NCBI GenBank assembly: GCA_963695195.1 | Contig: CAVOGE010000007.1 | Location: forward strand, 1,798,001-1,862,000 | Source of the DNA: CF-167 sp963695195 | Lineage (GTDB): Bacteria > Chloroflexota > Limnocylindria > QHBO01 | Length of the DNA stretch: 64,000 nucleotides | Reading direction: 5' to 3' | Shown: positions 9,048-16,682 of the stretch, one piece after another | Position numbering within the stretch: position 1 is the first letter of the stretch | Layout: each line of letters starts with the position of its first letter | Position numbers and translations under genes: made by a program | Notes under the pieces: generated by a model | Told to the model about the DNA's origin: nothing | The model's input: only the letters and a program-made list of their open reading frames with translations | Databases searched by the model: none

Positions 9048-9302
9048 TCAATCGTGCGTGGTGCGCTTGAGCGGCCGATGCCAGGCTCGATACGCGCCAG
9101 CGCGGTCCGCATCTGCGCGCAGGTCGCCGTCCACGTCCTGGAGCTCCGCCCGTGGCACGTACAGGTCAACCGGCAGCAGGCTGGCGGTGCGAACCAGCAG
9201 GTAGTCGGCGAAGATCGCCTCGACTCGGCCGATACGGCGACCGTCTGAGCCGCGCAGTGACTGTCCGAGGCGTGGCTCGAGCGCGTTTGCTGGCTCCTGC
9301 AT
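9048..9302 (-). CDS. Small PRC-barrel-like protein
   Basis: 84 residues. The stretch GQSLRGSDGRRIGRVEAIFADY followed by LLPVDLYVPRAELQDVDGD resembles a PRC-barrel/DUF2171 beta module, a small domain that often binds RNA or photosystem and ribosome-maturation partners. The assignment is by pattern only. It starts 4 nt after the lipid kinase stop, so it is co-transcribed. Confidence 0.6.
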   Translation of the reverse strand: MQEPANALEPRLGQSLRGSDGRRIGRVEAIFADYLLVRTASLLPVDLYVPRAELQDVDGDLRADADRAGAYRAWHRPLKRTTHD

Positions 9303-9306
9303 TCCC

Positions 9307-10254
9307 CTACCCTACCGAATCTGCCACGGCCACACGTACCGCCCCGGGAAGCAAGCTGATCTCGACCGATGCGGTCCCGAACGGCTCGCCGTCGAGATGC
9401 ACGCGGGCCGACCTGTCGCCCTCGATGTGGAGCGAGCGGGCGTGCACGATCTCGACCTTCTTGTTGTTGACGTGCTTCGCCTTGTAGATCCCCGGAAGCT
9501 CGCGCAGCGCCTCGAAGCGGGACAGATCCCCGACCAGGCACACGTCCAGCCAGCCGTCATCGGTTTCCGCATCAGGACAGATCAGCATCCCGCCCCCGTA
9601 GTACGGGCCGTTCGCAAAGGCAACGAAGAGGAAGCGCTGTTCAACCACGCGCTCCTCGCCGTCCCCGCGAAGGGTGATTCGCAGCGCCGAGTTATGGAAC
9701 CGACGCAGCTCGTTGAGCGTGCCCAGGAAGTAGCCTGCCTCGCCGCGCATCCAGAAGCGGCGTCGGACCGCCATCGTGTAGGCCACCTCGGCATCGAAGC
9801 CGACGCCCCCGGCGGCCCCGAAGTGGCGCACCGCTCCGCCCTCGCTGGTCGCCTTGCCGACGTCGAACCGCCGGCTCGTCGGCCCAACGGCGATCGGCAG
9901 GCAGGCCATCGGGTCGAGTGGCAGGAGGACGCTGCGGGCCAGATCGTTTCCGCGCCCCGCAGGAACGATGCCGAGCGATGGCGGACCGCCGTCGGGGGCA
10001 GCTCCGGCCGTCATCAGCCCGTTGATGACCTCCTGGATCGTGCCGTCGCCACCGACCGCGATGACCCGGTCATGCCCGAGATCCGTGGCGGCGGCGGCAA
10101 GCCGCTCGGCGTGGCCACGCTCGCGCGTCTCGAGCATCCGCCCGTCGATCCCCTGCTCGGCCATCCAGGCCTCGATGCGCGGAGCATAGCCGTGGGCGCG
10201 GCCACTTCCAGCGATCGGGTTGACGATGAAGAGCGGAGAGACCGGCGCAGACAT
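9307..10254 (-). CDS. Diacylglycerol/lipid kinase (YegS/BmrU type)
   Basis: 315-residue cytosolic or membrane-associated lipid kinase. The nucleotide-binding signature VIAVGGDGTIQEVINGL is clear (about residues 65-81), after the start FIVNPIAGSGRAHGYAP. PAGRGNDLARSVLLP and the C-terminal beta-sandwich with GEPFGTASVEI are typical. It phosphorylates diacylglycerol or a related lipid; the exact substrate is not visible. A weak CACAAT element lies 7 nt before the ATG. It heads a three-gene operon with 9302 and 9037. Confidence 0.9.
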   Translation of the reverse strand: MSAPVSPLFIVNPIAGSGRAHGYAPRIEAWMAEQGIDGRMLETRERGHAERLAAAATDLGHDRVIAVGGDGTIQEVINGLMTAGAAPDGGPPSLGIVPAGRGNDLARSVLLPLDPMACLPIAVGPTSRRFDVGKATSEGGAVRHFGAAGGVGFDAEVAYTMAVRRRFWMRGEAGYFLGTLNELRRFHNSALRITLRGDGEERVVEQRFLFVAFANGPYYGGGMLICPDAETDDGWLDVCLVGDLSRFEALRELPGIYKAKHVNNKKVEIVHARSLHIEGDRSARVHLDGEPFGTASVEISLLPGAVRVAVADSVG

Positions 10255-10293
10255 GCCGGCGATTGTGCGCCGTGGCGCGTCGCGCGGCTAGGC

Positions 10294-11842
10294 CTATCTG
10301 ACGGTCAGGCCGACGGTGTGGCGTCCGCGGGAGCCGTCCGGGGCCGGCCGCGTCTGGGCGTCGGTCTGCACGACGCCGTCACCGTCGGTCGCCCGCACAC
10401 GAATGACGTGGTTGCCGGCCGAGGCGTCCCAGCGGTAGAGCCATTGCACCCAGGTCGCGTCGGAAATGGGCGCGGAGAGAGTCGCTGGACTCCAGGATTC
10501 GTCGTCAATCTGCACCTCGACGGCGGTCACGCCGCGGTCGGGAGCCCACGCGACGCCGGCGACCGCGATCTGTCCGGCGGCCAGGGAGGCTCCCGGCCCG
10601 GGGAACATCGATACGCGACTGCGTCAGGATCGGCGCCTCCTTGGCCCAGCCGAGCGGAACCCAGTAGGCGTCGAACGCCTCGAGCGTGGTGAGCTGGATC
10701 TGGGTCAGCCACTTCGTGGCGGACACGTAACCGTAGAGGCCCGGCACGATCAGCCTCGCCGGGAAGCCGTGTGGCGCCGGGAGCGGCTCGCCGTTCATCG
10801 CCAGCGCCACCAGCGCCTCGCGACCCGGTTCAGCGAGCCACGCGGTCGGGAAGCCGGCCGTCCATCCGTCATACGACCGGCCGACCACCTGCGTCGCGCC
10901 TGACTGCACGCCGGCCCGGTCGAGCAGATCCTGCAGCCGCACTCCCTTCCAGAGCGCGTTTCCGACCAGGTCGCCCCCGACCTCGTTGCTCACGCAGGCG
11001 ATCGTCACGTACTGCTCGTGCTGTGGCATGGCCAGCAGGTCGCTGTAGCGGAGTGTGAAGGGGCTGTCGACCATGCCGTCGACGGTCAGTTGCCACGTTT
11101 CGACATCCAGTCTCGGGGTGAACAACGACGTATCGATCCGGTAAAAGGTCTGGTTCGACGTGACGATGTCGCTGATTCCGGGCACGTCGAGCGCCGCATC
11201 CGCACTGAGCGGTGACACCGGCTGCTCGGCGGCCGGGATGCTCGCGGGAAGTGGCGCTGCCTCGCCCCGCTGGTTCAGCAGCAGCCGGCCGGCGCCTCCG
11301 CCCACCACCGCCACGCCCACCAGGCCCACCGACGAGCCGATGAAGCGGCGGCGCGACCAGTCGGGCATCTCCGGCGTGCCGCTGGGTGTCGCCAGGCGCA
11401 GGAGGGTTCCGAGCAACCACGTGGCGAGCGCGAGGCCTGCCACGCCCGAGAGCAATGCCAGGATCGGCTCGACCAGCGGATCCTTCAGTGAGGCGAAGAG
11501 ACCCAGGATCCCGATTCCGGCCAGCCCAAGCCTGCCCAGGCCGGGTCGCTGGCGCGAGACGACGCCGATCCCCGCGGCCAGACCCAGCGCGCCAAGAACG
11601 ACGGCGATCTCGAGGACCGCCTTGTCGGCGGTGCCGAAGAGGTCTACAACGATCTGCTTGGCACCCGGCGGCTGCAGCGAGATGAGCAGGGCGCCGATCT
11701 CCAGGACGACCGACGGCGCGCCTCGCACGAGTCCTGCCATGAGCTCGGTGACAGCCAGGGCGGCTCCAGCGGCGAGCACGCCGGCGAGCGCGGCAGGGAC
11801 CACGCCGGGGATCGGTCGCGAGGTAGCGGTGGTCTCAACCAT
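10294..11842 (-). pseudogene. Membrane-anchored sulfite-oxidase-like molybdopterin protein, frameshifted
   Basis: The first ~430 codons encode several N-terminal membrane helices (from MVETTATSRPIPGVVPAAL), then an oxidoreductase molybdopterin domain (YVTIACVSNEVGGDLVGNALW, where the Cys is the expected Mo ligand; GFPARLIVPGLYGYVSATKW). After SRIDVP the frame is lost: the Mo-cofactor dimerisation domain (GASLAAGQIAVAGVAW ... HVIRVRATDGDG) continues in another frame to 10294. One extra G in the CCCGGGG run at 10597-10603 explains it. This is a real mutation or a sequencing/assembly error. If repaired it would be ~515 aa, an extracytoplasmic-facing reductase or oxidase. Confidence 0.8.
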
Positions 11843-11875
11843 CGGTTTGGGAGTCTGGCATGAACATATGACGAT

Positions 11876-11913
11876 CGTGTGTCGCACACGCGAAGGCGTG
11901 GCCGCCGTACGCT
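11876..11913. promoter_or_regulatory. Inverted repeat and -10 between divergent genes
   Basis: CGTGTG-tcg-CACACG (11876-11890) is a perfect 6-bp inverted repeat, suitable for a dimeric regulator. It is followed by TACGCT (11908-11913), 9 nt before the ATG at 11923, a near-leaderless plus-strand promoter. On the minus strand TATGTT near 11862 could serve the molybdoenzyme. Confidence 0.45.
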
Positions 11914-11922
11914 TGACCACAC

Positions 11923-12483
11923 ATGCCCGAGCGATCCGCCGCCATACACCTGCACCTGGCGCCCGGCGCGTCGGGAAACCCGGCCGGCGTGACCCCGTAC
12001 CGGGACGGGCTTAGGACGCTCGGCATCGAGGTCGCCCTTGTCTCGCTCCCCCGCGGCCGCGCCGAGGCAGCGGTACCCGCCTATCGCCGCGCCGCGCCAC
12101 CGTCATCGGCGACGTTCGTGGGGGGCCAGTCGTTCGGCGGGCGCGTCGCATCACTGCTTGCCGCCGACGAGCCGTATGCGGGCCTGGTGCTGCTGAGCTA
12201 TCCGCTGCATCGCCCCGGCGATCCCGGTCGCTGGCAGGAGCGGACGGTTCACTGGCCGCGAATCTCCTGTCCGGTGCTGCTCCTCTCTGGCGATCGCGAC
12301 CCGTTCGCCGCCATCGATCTGCTCCGCCAGGCCGTCGAACTCCTGCCGTCGGCGAACCTGGTGGTGTACCCCGGCATCGGCCACGGAGTGCTACCGGTCC
12401 TCGGCGACGCGCTCGACCAGATCGCCGCATTCATCGCCGAGGTCCGTCGCCGCTCGATCGGAGACGCTACGACCCCGCGTTGA
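11923..12483 (+). CDS. Alpha/beta hydrolase of the KANL3/Tex30 type
   Basis: 186-residue compact alpha/beta hydrolase. Visible features are an oxyanion-region HLHLAPGASGNPAG, the nucleophile elbow VGGQSFGGRVAS, an acid in LLLSGDRDPFA and a histidine in YPGIGHGVLP. Together these form a complete Ser-Asp-His triad. The substrate is unknown. Its 3' end overlaps the convergent ASCH gene by 17 nt. The ATG is 9 nt after a TACGCT -10, so the mRNA is probably nearly leaderless. Confidence 0.8.
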   Translation: MPERSAAIHLHLAPGASGNPAGVTPYRDGLRTLGIEVALVSLPRGRAEAAVPAYRRAAPPSSATFVGGQSFGGRVASLLAADEPYAGLVLLSYPLHRPGDPGRWQERTVHWPRISCPVLLLSGDRDPFAAIDLLRQAVELLPSANLVVYPGIGHGVLPVLGDALDQIAAFIAEVRRRSIGDATTPR

Positions 12484-12949
12484 TCGGTTCGGACATCTGG
12501 CGTTCGACCAGTCGAAAGCGCTCGCACACGATCCGGGTATCGCCGCGAGGCACCCACCCCGGGTCGCCAAGCCACGCACGGGTCTCGGCCGCATACGACA
12601 TCCAGAAGCGCTCGTGCGCCTCGCGCCACTCGGCCACCGATGCGAAGCCCTCCCCTTCATCGAGCGCGAAGGCAAGGCCCACTTCGCCGATGGTCGTCAC
12701 CTGCACCTCGGTCGTCTCGATGACCCCGACCGCTTGGTCCTCGTGGTCGATCAGAGCGAAGCGCTCCCCCACCTCCGGCAGCGACTCCCCCTCCCGCTCG
12801 AAGTCCGACAAGAGACCGCTGGTCGAGGTCTTCTCACCACGAAGGATGGCCTCCACCAGGCGGCGGCGCAGGTCGGTCCGCGGGAACCCGAATTCGGCGG
12901 GACGGAGCCCCTCGGTCAGACGTTCACCGCGTCGAGGAATCCCCACCAC
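12467..12949 (-). CDS. ASCH-domain protein
   Basis: 160 residues. FGFPRTDLRRRLVEAILRGEKTSTSGLL, with FALIDHEDQAVGVIETTEVQV, is an ASCH (PUA-like, probably RNA- or nucleotide-binding) domain; the C-terminal half keeps WREAHERFWM typical of these proteins. The start is uncertain: a GTG at 12949 overlaps the CADD-like gene by 34 nt, and the domain itself begins about residue 15. Probably co-transcribed with the CADD-like gene. Roles proposed for ASCH proteins include RNA processing and amidohydrolysis of modified cytidines. Confidence 0.72.
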   Translation of the reverse strand: MVGIPRRGERLTEGLRPAEFGFPRTDLRRRLVEAILRGEKTSTSGLLSDFEREGESLPEVGERFALIDHEDQAVGVIETTEVQVTTIGEVGLAFALDEGEGFASVAEWREAHERFWMSYAAETRAWLGDPGWVPRGDTRIVCERFRLVERQMSEPINAGS

Positions 12950-13569
12950 GCGTCGAGGGCGGCGCGTGTCGAAGCCAGCACCGCCGCCTCGTCCTCAGGG
13001 GTCGGCGCCAGTGCCGCGATCATCTCGCGCTCAGCTCCCGAGTGCTCGACATCAAGCGTCGAATGCACCGTGAAGAAGGCGAGCGTGCGCGGATCATCGA
13101 TTCCATACTGTTCGACGAGGCCGCGGATCTTCTCGGTCGCCACCTCGGGCACCTGGCCCTCGTAGGCGTACAGCGCCGCGATGCCGGCAGCGATCGGTCC
13201 GTCAGATACCGATGACCAGTACGTGTCGAGCAGAGCCTGCGTACCAGCGTTGCGGTCGGCGCGTCGCACCGACTCGCGATCGGCACCGATCCCCTCGGCG
13301 AACCGGAGCCACATCTCGGCGTGGTTCACCTCGCCATGCTCTTCGTCCCACAGGTTGTCGAGCAGCGACTGGCGAACATCGGGCCGGTCCGAGCGGGTGT
13401 GCAGGGCGGAGAGCAGGCGCGGGAAGGTGGACTCGAAGGCGTAGTACTGGTGGGCGTAGTCCTGCAACTCCTCCCGGCTCAGCGTGCCCGCCTGCCACTT
13501 CGTGTAGAAGGGATGCTTCAGCAGATGCCGCTCGGCGATGAGCGCGTCGATTCGCTCCAACAGGTCCAT
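12916..13569 (-). CDS. CADD/PqqC-like diiron protein, possible pABA-forming enzyme
   Basis: 217 residues of the heme-oxygenase-like helical fold (TenA/PqqC/CADD). Candidate metal ligands are visible: EEHGEVNHAEMW and VHSTLDVEHSGAE. YAFESTFPR and a Lys in VATEKIRGL fall where Chlamydia CADD has functional Tyr and Lys residues; CADD consumes its own side chains to make p-aminobenzoate for folate. Homology to CADD rather than to TenA or PqqC is my judgement from these motifs. Start ATG 13569 has GGAGGG 5 nt upstream. No thiamine or PQQ genes are nearby. Confidence 0.72.
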   Translation of the reverse strand: MDLLERIDALIAERHLLKHPFYTKWQAGTLSREELQDYAHQYYAFESTFPRLLSALHTRSDRPDVRQSLLDNLWDEEHGEVNHAEMWLRFAEGIGADRESVRRADRNAGTQALLDTYWSSVSDGPIAAGIAALYAYEGQVPEVATEKIRGLVEQYGIDDPRTLAFFTVHSTLDVEHSGAEREMIAALAPTPEDEAAVLASTRAALDAWWGFLDAVNV

Positions 13570-13721
13570 GGTTGCCCTCCGTGCATGGTCCGGCGGCTCG
13601 TGGCGACCGCCCAGGCGCACAGGATACCCCGACCAGCACTGATCAGCCGCCGAACCAGCGCTCCAGCCGTTCCATCCAGGACGCGCGCCATGCGTCCAGC
13701 GTGCCGGTTCGCGACCGCTCG

Positions 13722-14231
13722 CTACTGCCCGATCGTCGCCAGATCTGCCTCGATCACGTCGCGATCCTCCGGGTCGGCAATGGCGAGCACAGCCTCTCTG
13801 GCTCTTCCCATCCACTGATCCGTGGCCGTCAGATCGCCCGCGACGGCCGAGGCTCTTGCGAGTGCTTCGTAGGCTGCTGCCACCACCCAGTCGCCGAGCC
13901 CGCCCTCCTCGCAGATCGCCAGGCTTGCCCGGGCGTGATGGAGGGCCGGCTCGCTGCGACCGAGGACGGCATAGACACGCGAGCATTGCCAGTCGCCCAC
14001 GGCCAGCTGTTCCGGGCCGCCAACCTGGCTCCAATGGAATCGCGACGCGTGGGCAGCGTGCACCATCTGTGCATCCATCGCGGGAGTGCGGTGTGCCGTC
14101 CTCAGCAGTTCCCAAACGTGGTTGAAGAGGCCGACCGCCAGTGCTCGATGCTGGTCGTCACCTATCGGGGCAGTCTCGTGGCCATGGTCGTGGCCCTCGT
14201 GGCCATGGTCGTGGCCCTCGTGATCGGTCAT
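13722..14231 (-). CDS. His-rich N-terminal repeat protein with helical (TPR-like) body
   Basis: 169 residues of unknown function. The N terminus (residues 2-19) is two copies of a HEGHDHG unit, rich in His, Asp and Glu and so a likely Zn/Ni/Co-binding tail. The rest is helical, with TPR-like alternation (VYAVLGRSEPALHHARASLAICEEG, AAAYEALARASAVAGD). No signal peptide. ATG 14231 has AGGAG 6 nt upstream. The following 150 nt down to the CADD-like start shows only a short open stretch without a start codon. Confidence 0.7.
   Translation of the reverse strand: MTDHEGHDHGHEGHDHGHETAPIGDDQHRALAVGLFNHVWELLRTAHRTPAMDAQMVHAAHASRFHWSQVGGPEQLAVGDWQCSRVYAVLGRSEPALHHARASLAICEEGGLGDWVVAAAYEALARASAVAGDLTATDQWMGRAREAVLAIADPEDRDVIEADLATIGQ
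14175..14222. repeat. Perfect 21-bp tandem duplication encoding the His-rich repeats
   Basis: Two identical 21-nt units (14175-14195 and 14196-14216) plus 6 nt of a third. Each encodes seven residues (HEGHDHG phase) in frame on the minus strand. Identity at the DNA level suggests recent expansion or slippage. Confidence 0.85.
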
Positions 14232-14400
14232 CGTCGGCTCCTGAATTGCCGGGGGTGGCTCCCCCGAGGCGGTGACGCATTCTGGCCCAACCAGCGCAGC
14301 GGCGGCTCGGCGGAACGTGCGCTATTCTCTGCGATCAGGGCGCCTGGGACGCTCAGGATCCGTGGGTGCGGAGGACTCTGGGGATGACGTTTCGCCGAGG

Positions 14401-14589
14401 TGCTGCGGCCAGGCAACCAGCGCGGTCGGCCCGTTCTACTGTCCGCCCGACGCGGCGCCGAGAGCCACGCCGTGCGGATCGAGCTCCAGGCAGACTGCTA
14501 CGCCGGCGTATGGGCGGCGCATGCGGTTCCGCGTCGGGCTCGAGAGCGGCGACGCGAACGACTGCGACACCTTCAGCGCTGACCTCTAG
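14401..14589 (+). pseudogene. Remnant of a YpfJ-type neutral zinc metallopeptidase
   Basis: Three pieces of the PF04228 family survive in two frames. CGQATSAVGPFYCPPD (14404-14451) is followed after a few bases, in another frame, by VRIELQADCYAGVWAAHA (14472-14525), then back in the first frame by RVGLESGDANDCDTFSADL and a stop at 14589. The segment that should carry the HExxH zinc helix (roughly 60 residues) is deleted, as is a second piece. The gene cannot make an active protease. The 14232-14400 stretch before it probably held the lost 5' half; only scattered bases remain readable. Confidence 0.72.
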
Positions 14590-14651
14590 ACACACCGGGG
14601 TGCCGCCGGCGCCTCATTTGGAGTACGCTTGGGTACCCATCGGAGAGTCCC

Positions 14652-14984
14652 TTGCCACCGACCTGCATCCACGGCTTTGCAGCTGAACACTGCTCGCAAT
14701 GCCGAACCTGTCCGCACGGTCTGAAGACCAGTCGTTGCGGGAACTGCGCCAACCGAGTCATCAGCCGCGCCGCGGCAAAGATGGTGCCGCCGCCACAACC
14801 GACCGAAGAGCACCGCGGTTTCGAGATCTTCTTCGTCCCCGAGGAACGGTCCTGGTATTACCGCGACGCGCCCGGTGCCCCGACCCAGGGCGCCTCGTAT
14901 CGCTCAGCCTTCCAGGCGAAGCTCGCGATCGACGCGTCGCTGAACGAGGCACCGGTCCCCGAACTGGCCCGCAAGCGCAAGTAG
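14652..14984 (+). CDS. Small protein with two tandem CxHGx5CxxC zinc motifs
   Basis: 110 residues, family unknown. The N terminus has CIHGFAAEHCSQC and CPHGLKTSRCGNC, two copies of C-x-H-G-x5-C-x2-C with identical spacing (residues 5-17 and 20-32), suggesting two treble-clef-like zinc sites. The C-terminal half (GFEIFFVPEERSWYYRDAPG, AFQAKLAIDASL) looks like a small alpha/beta module. Start is TTG 14652 with GGAGAG 4 nt upstream and a TACGCT -10 candidate about 20 nt before that. It is followed after 16 nt by the YdeI-like gene. Confidence 0.68.
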   Translation: MPPTCIHGFAAEHCSQCRTCPHGLKTSRCGNCANRVISRAAAKMVPPPQPTEEHRGFEIFFVPEERSWYYRDAPGAPTQGASYRSAFQAKLAIDASLNEAPVPELARKRK

Positions 14985-15000
14985 GCCGGACCTTCTCGGC

Positions 15001-15594
15001 GTGAGCGATCGATATCGCGAGCGACCGCTGCTCCACCCTCGGAGGCGCTCGCAATGGCGAGCCTGGCTGTTCAAACACCACGCCGATACCGATGGTGTCT
15101 GGCTTGCCCGCTGGCCCCGGTCAAGCGGGCGACCGCCGCTCGAGCTCGGGCTCGGCTATGAGGAGATCGTCGAGGAGGCACTCTGCTTTGGCTGGATCGA
15201 CGGATTGGTGAACACCCTCCCGGATCGGCGCCAGGCGCACCTCCTCACCGCTCGCCGCCGTGGCAGCGCATGGTCGCGATCCAACAAGGAACGCGTGGCT
15301 CGCCTCACCGCCGCTGGGCGGATGGCACAAGCGGGCTTGACGGCGGTCCGGTCGGCACAGGCCGATGGGTCCTGGTCAATGATGGATGCCGCCGAGGCCC
15401 TGATCGAACCCGATGACCTGGCCCGCGGCCTCGACGACAGTCCGGATGCCCGGCGTCACTGGGACGCCTTTCCCGCATCGCCGCGACGCGCACTCATCTG
15501 GTGGGTGATGTCCGCGAAGCGACCGGCAACGCGCTCACGACGCATCTCCTCGATCGTTGACGAGGCAGCCCGCGGGCGAAGAGCGAACTTCTGA
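15001..15594 (+). CDS. YdeI/OmpD-associated family protein
   Basis: 197 residues. LGYEEIVEEALCFGWIDGLVNTLPDRRQAHLLT and the adjacent RGSAWSRSNKERVARL are the signature of the YdeI family (bacteriocin-protection/OmpD-associated); the C-terminal part carries AFPASPRRALIWWVMSAKRPATRSRRI. Molecular function is unproven in the family. GTG start at 15001, 16 nt after the zinc-motif gene. Confidence 0.82.
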   Translation: MSDRYRERPLLHPRRRSQWRAWLFKHHADTDGVWLARWPRSSGRPPLELGLGYEEIVEEALCFGWIDGLVNTLPDRRQAHLLTARRRGSAWSRSNKERVARLTAAGRMAQAGLTAVRSAQADGSWSMMDAAEALIEPDDLARGLDDSPDARRHWDAFPASPRRALIWWVMSAKRPATRSRRISSIVDEAARGRRANF

Positions 15595-15601
15595 GGAGCG
15601 T

Positions 15602-16579
15602 CTATTCGCCGGCTGACGGTGGCTCGGGGTCAGGCTCCACCGTGCCGATCGGTTCGTGATCAAGCGCGTAGTCCTCCCACCCACCGGTCCGTGATGTTCG
15701 GACCTTCGGTGCGGGTGCGGCCGGGGGTGGCTGCGCGCCCGGCGGCCCGGCCGCCGGTGATGCTGCTCGGCGGCGACGACGGTCGGCGTAGATCGCTGCA
15801 AACCCGATCGCCCCAAGAAGCCCAACCGCCACCACCCCGCCGGTCAGGAACGTGGTCAGCTGCTGCCCCACATCGTCATCGCCCGCCGGTGGCCCTCCCG
15901 ACGTGGAGGCGGACGGCTCGGCCGAGCTCGACTCGTCGCCAACGGTGGTGCCGAACGGCGTCGCCTCGCCACTGGAACTCGGCTGGCTGCTGCCGACGGA
16001 AGGGCTGGCGACTCCGCTCGGGAGCGGAGTTGGCGCGATGGGAGATGGCGGAGACGACGGAACTCGCGTGGCCGTGGGTCCCGGGGTGGCGCTGGCTGCC
16101 GGCGTCCCGGGCGGAGTCGGTCGTGGCGTGGGCGGCGGCACCGATGGCGTGACCAGCACCGTCAGGCCCCCCAGCGGCTCCGGGTCCGCCCCTATCGTCG
16201 CCGATGCCTGGAAGACGACCGGCCAGGACCCCGCTGGCAGCGCGGAACTCCCGCTGTAGCGACCGACGGTCGACGTTCCCGAGACGAGGGAGAGCGAGAC
16301 GGTTCGATTGGCCACTGACGCAACGACGGAGCTCGCCGGCTTCGAGCCGGTGTAGGTCACGGCGAACACGAAGGTCGTTGCTGTCGTCCCGCTCGCCGGG
16401 GTGACGGTCCCGTTGCTCAAGGACGGGCGAGCTGCGCGGACCGCACCGGGTGTCGCGAGCGCCGCCGAGAGGGCGAGCGCCGCGATGAGCGGTGCGAACC
16501 GGAGCCATGCGCGCGGCGACGTGCCGGACCAGGTGGAGATCCGGGCCGGCCGAAACGGGGCTGGCACGTGTGCGCGCAT
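15602..16579 (-). CDS. Secreted surface protein with C-terminal membrane anchor
   Basis: About 325 residues from MRAHVPAPFRPARIS. An N-terminal signal segment (LRFAPLIAALALSAALATPGAVRAA) is followed by an Ig-like domain of ~90 residues (LSNGTVTPASGTTATTFVF), then a ~110-residue Pro/Thr/Ser-rich linker, a transmembrane helix (LTGGVVAVGLLGAIGFAAIY) and a basic stop-transfer sequence. Topology: outside, single anchor, short cytoplasmic tail. Other in-frame starts at 16588 and 16630 are possible. Function unknown. Its 3' end is 7 nt from the convergent YdeI-like gene. Confidence 0.7.
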   Translation of the reverse strand: MRAHVPAPFRPARISTWSGTSPRAWLRFAPLIAALALSAALATPGAVRAARPSLSNGTVTPASGTTATTFVFAVTYTGSKPASSVVASVANRTVSLSLVSGTSTVGRYSGSSALPAGSWPVVFQASATIGADPEPLGGLTVLVTPSVPPPTPRPTPPGTPAASATPGPTATRVPSSPPSPIAPTPLPSGVASPSVGSSQPSSSGEATPFGTTVGDESSSAEPSASTSGGPPAGDDDVGQQLTTFLTGGVVAVGLLGAIGFAAIYADRRRRRAASPAAGPPGAQPPPAAPAPKVRTSRTGGWEDYALDHEPIGTVEPDPEPPSAGE

Positions 16580-16682
16580 CACGCGCAGCATCGAGCATTT
16601 CGGGCCTCGCCGGGGCAGGAAATCGCCCATCCGTCCCCGCCCACGGCGCGTCCCCGCCGGTCATGCCATCATCCGCGCGCAG

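Noticed and set aside
13570..13721. Short minus-strand stretch ending WMERLERWFGG
   Set aside because: It looks protein-like but has no start codon and no RBS; at most a frameshifted tail, so not annotated.
14175..14222. CRISPR-like repeat
   Set aside because: Only two adjacent copies with no spacers, in frame inside a coding gene.
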